Translations under genes and position numbers: made by a program
The notes under the pieces: generated by a model
Told to the model about the DNA's origin: nothing
The model's input: the letters and a program-made list of their open reading frames with translations, nothing else
Database searches by the model: none
From: Cupriavidus sp. U2
GTDB taxonomy: Bacteria; Pseudomonadota; Gammaproteobacteria; Burkholderiales; Burkholderiaceae
Length of the DNA: 64,000 nucleotides
Reading direction: 5' to 3'
Assembly (NCBI RefSeq): GCF_009663685.2
Contig: NZ_RCOG02000018.1
Coordinates: forward strand, 59,256 to 123,255
In this document: positions 62,600-64,000 of the stretch, one piece after another
How positions within the stretch are numbered: the first letter of the stretch is position 1
Layout of the letters: each line of letters begins with the position of its first letter

Positions 62600-62803
62600 G
62601 CGAAATTGCGGCGCGAAGCCGACTTGGCGCGGCGCGATGTCCGCCAAAGCAGGCAATTCAGGCGGACACGCGGACGAAATCGCCGCATTGAACACCAGGG
62701 GATGGCCGTCGGGGTCTTAAACATAGGCAAGCCCTGGGTCAATCCCCTGAGCATCCAGCGGTTGGTGGATGCCCTTGGCACCGGTCAGTGCTTGGTATTC
62801 GCA
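62600..62803 (-). pseudogene. remnant of a VOC/glyoxalase-family gene
   Basis: Translating the minus strand from 62803 gives EYQALTGAKGIHQPLDAQ, then GIDPGLAYV, an in-frame TAA at 62717-62719, then DPDGHPLVFNAAIS. The YV-x-DPDGHPLVF pattern is the typical end of a vicinal-oxygen-chelate (glyoxalase/dioxygenase) domain, with the stop replacing the residue before Asp. No start or upstream half is visible. This is a decayed C-terminal fragment; the family call rests on one motif. Confidence 0.45.
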
Positions 62804-63112
62804 CTGCCCCGCCTAACAAGGCATAGGTACGCTGGCTTCTCTTCGACTGCTTGGCGCGTACTGGCGCCGGAGCAGCGCTCCCACGGGCCGTCAGAGATCC
62901 TTTCGATTACATGGCTCGCACCCGCCCGGTCGTGTCAGCGCTGCCAAAGCGATTCACGATCTCGGCCTTGCCAGCCGCCAAGTGCCAGGTGCCTGCCAGC
63001 GGCAAGTTCAACGGTGGCGTCATTCAGCATTGCTCAAAATTCAACGGACTACTATTCCGAGCGCCGGCGCTGCGCCGTATCGTGTCCTTCACGCGTTCGC
63101 ACCGGGACCGGT
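62804..63112. other. non-coding stretch upstream of the truncated secreted gene
   Basis: About 310 bases in which I see no credible gene. A long plus-strand open frame crosses it (from 62597), but its translation is Arg/Ser-rich and shadow-like. It probably carries the promoter of the 63113 gene, though I cannot point to one. Confidence 0.4.
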
Positions 63113-63730
63113 ATGAAGTACAGCCCGCTCATAGCCATTACGTTTCTTTTTCCCTCCGCTGCCGCCATGTGTCATGGCGAGGTCATTACAGTGCCAGGCA
63201 TCTATCGCTTCGAGCCTGATTCCCAGCCGCCAGCGCAACTCAAGCTCGGTGAATGGCCATATTTTCGCGTGGTGGAGAGATTCGAAAATGCGCTTCCGGG
63301 GGCGCCCAATGAGCGCTTCGCCGTAGTGGCGCGATACGGCCGGTTCGGAACCGAGGTCGCACTCTTTCCATCTCCAAAGACGGAAGACGACGACAATTCT
63401 GGCGATCCGCTATGTTTTTCGTATTTCAATTCGTTTTGGGTCGATCGGAACAGCAAAACGAGGGACCCAGCCTACGATCTCTATCTTGAATGGGATAAAA
63501 CTGCGTTCTCCGTCCATCGGCCGATTAAGGAGCGGTCACTATTTGGAAACCGCAATGAACTGGCGTGTGGCTATGGGATCCGGCATAAGGAGGTCACCTA
63601 CTTTTCCGATCACTTCTCTCTTTTTAAGTACCGTCGCTACACCGCAATCCTCAAACCAAGTGTGGAGGTTTCGATGTTTGCACGGGCAGACCGGGCGGTT
63701 TCAAGTCTGAGATGCAACACCAGTTCGTAA
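63113..63730 (+). CDS. hypothetical secreted protein, probably 3'-truncated by an IS
   Basis: I do not recognise the family. The 205 residues start with a signal-peptide-like MKYSPLIAITFLFPSAAAMC and continue as a soluble, aromatic- and Arg-rich domain (GIYRFEPDSQPPAQLKLGEWPYFRVVERFENALP; a DDDNSGDPLCFSYF stretch with possible disulfide Cys). Base composition differs from the surroundings: three 60-base blocks I counted are 48-53 percent GC, against roughly 65 elsewhere. The last dozen codons run into the end of an IS30-type element, so the natural C-terminus is probably lost. The frame is open far upstream, but ATG 63113-63115 before the signal peptide is the sensible start. Confidence 0.6.
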   Translation: MKYSPLIAITFLFPSAAAMCHGEVITVPGIYRFEPDSQPPAQLKLGEWPYFRVVERFENALPGAPNERFAVVARYGRFGTEVALFPSPKTEDDDNSGDPLCFSYFNSFWVDRNSKTRDPAYDLYLEWDKTAFSVHRPIKERSLFGNRNELACGYGIRHKEVTYFSDHFSLFKYRRYTAILKPSVEVSMFARADRAVSSLRCNTSS

Positions 63731-64000
63731 TTTGTTGATCTCTTCGGCCATGGCTTCGGCGGGAGTGGCGAAGTCGAGAACCGCCCGAGGCCGATAGTTC
63801 AGCGCCTTCGCGACTCTGTTCAAGTACCCCTGCGAGAAGACCGATAGATCGTCGCCCTTCGGTAGATACTCTCGAACCAGTCCGTTCATGTTCTCGTTGC
63901 TTGGCCTCTGCCACGGACTGTGCGGGTCGGCAAAGAACACTTCGATACTGACTCGCCTGGTCAACTCCGCGTGATGCGCCATCTCTTTGCCCTGGTCGTA
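63692..64000 (-). mobile_element. IS30-family insertion sequence, partial
   Basis: The right part of an IS30-type element runs off the window end. The boundary near 63692 is estimated from where the secreted gene stops looking native and from the distance to the transposase stop. The terminal repeat and target duplication cannot be confirmed without the other end. Confidence 0.6.
63701..64000 (-). CDS. IS30-family transposase, C-terminal part
   Basis: DDE-type transposase of an IS30 element, cut by the window end. On the minus strand the frame is open from the edge: YDQGKEMAHHAELTRRVSIEVFFADPHSPWQRPSNENMNGLVREYLPKGDDL, followed by LNYRPRAVLDFATPAEAM and the stop at 63701. The catalytic D (in the DxGKEM segment) and E (in NENMNG) of the DDE triad are present. 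About 99 residues of an expected 330-380 are in view. It is transcribed towards the truncated secreted gene. Confidence 0.9.
   Translation of the reverse strand, partial: YDQGKEMAHHAELTRRVSIEVFFADPHSPWQRPSNENMNGLVREYLPKGDDLSVFSQGYLNRVAKALNYRPRAVLDFATPAEAMAEEINKLRTGVASQT

Noticed and set aside
62811..62817. GCCTAAC resembling an integron attC core
   Set aside because: No matching GTTRRRY partner at attC spacing and no integrase or cassette array nearby.
62597..63112. Upstream half of the long plus-strand frame that includes the secreted gene
   Set aside because: Arg/Ser-rich, no ribosome site, and the signal peptide at 63113 marks the true start.

Overview
The window is high-GC chromosomal DNA, about two thirds G+C by eye, from a beta-proteobacterium of the Burkholderiaceae, most likely Cupriavidus or a close Ralstonia relative. 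The reasons are gene content and order: his genes, murA, bolA, yadGH and the mla cluster; gltBD; dgt, aroBK and pilMNOPQ; mrcA, cyaY and lysA; ccsB/resB (System II cytochrome c maturation); and the ribosomal S10-spc-alpha cluster. Almost everything is core housekeeping DNA. The genus call is inference from synteny and protein style, not from a database search.

Layout. 1-4546 (minus): hisC (cut by the window start), hisD, short-form hisG, murA and a BolA-like gene. 4581-10937 (minus): the ABC exporter pair yadH/yadG, then the lipid-trafficking set mlaB, mlaC, mlaA, mlaD, mlaE and mlaF. 11086-12881: an orphan Bug-type solute-binding protein and a divergent GNAT acetyltransferase with a possible leaderless mRNA. 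13012-19351 (minus): glutamate synthase gltD and gltB. 19645-20379: a solitary REP-associated (RAYT/Y1) transposase. 20453-23449 (minus): dgt, aroB, aroK. 23586-28676 (minus): the type IV pilus alignment and secretin operon pilMNOPQ. 29126-33579: mrcA, cyaY, lptM and lysA. 33640-37281 (minus): a probable stress module of lipoprotein, ECF sigma, anti-sigma, msrP and msrQ. 37477-41914 (minus): ccsB, resB and cytochrome c4. 42243-45509 (plus): engB, hemB and a CorA-family transporter, with a convergent small-RNA candidate between engB and hemB. 45544-47945 (minus): dsbD and cutA. 48046-62389 (minus): rplQ through rplC, about 14 kb. 62390-64000: a disrupted segment with a VOC pseudogene remnant, a truncated secreted protein of lower GC and the 3' part of an IS30-family transposase.

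The genes group into envelope work (murA, mla, mrcA, lptM, pil), periplasmic redox and cytochrome work (dsbD, cutA, ccsB, resB, cytochrome c4, msrPQ, hemB), nitrogen and amino-acid synthesis (gltBD, his, aro, lysA) and translation.

The most interesting signals are outside ordinary genes. (1) A minus-strand transcript candidate of about 118 nt sits convergent to engB, where E. coli has Spot 42 and P. aeruginosa has ErsA; it ends in a textbook terminator and presents an anti-Shine-Dalgarno CTCCTCCC in a hairpin loop. (2) An ECF sigma/anti-sigma pair lies beside msrPQ and a Met-containing lipoprotein, recalling known hypochlorite-response modules. (3) A 34-bp inverted repeat overlaps a good promoter at the rpsQ-rplN junction. 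(4) Terminator-like hairpins lie inside the alpha operon, before rpsD and before rpoA. (5) rpsJ is missing next to rplC, next to IS-associated debris. All RNA structures and promoters were found by eye and are unmodelled.
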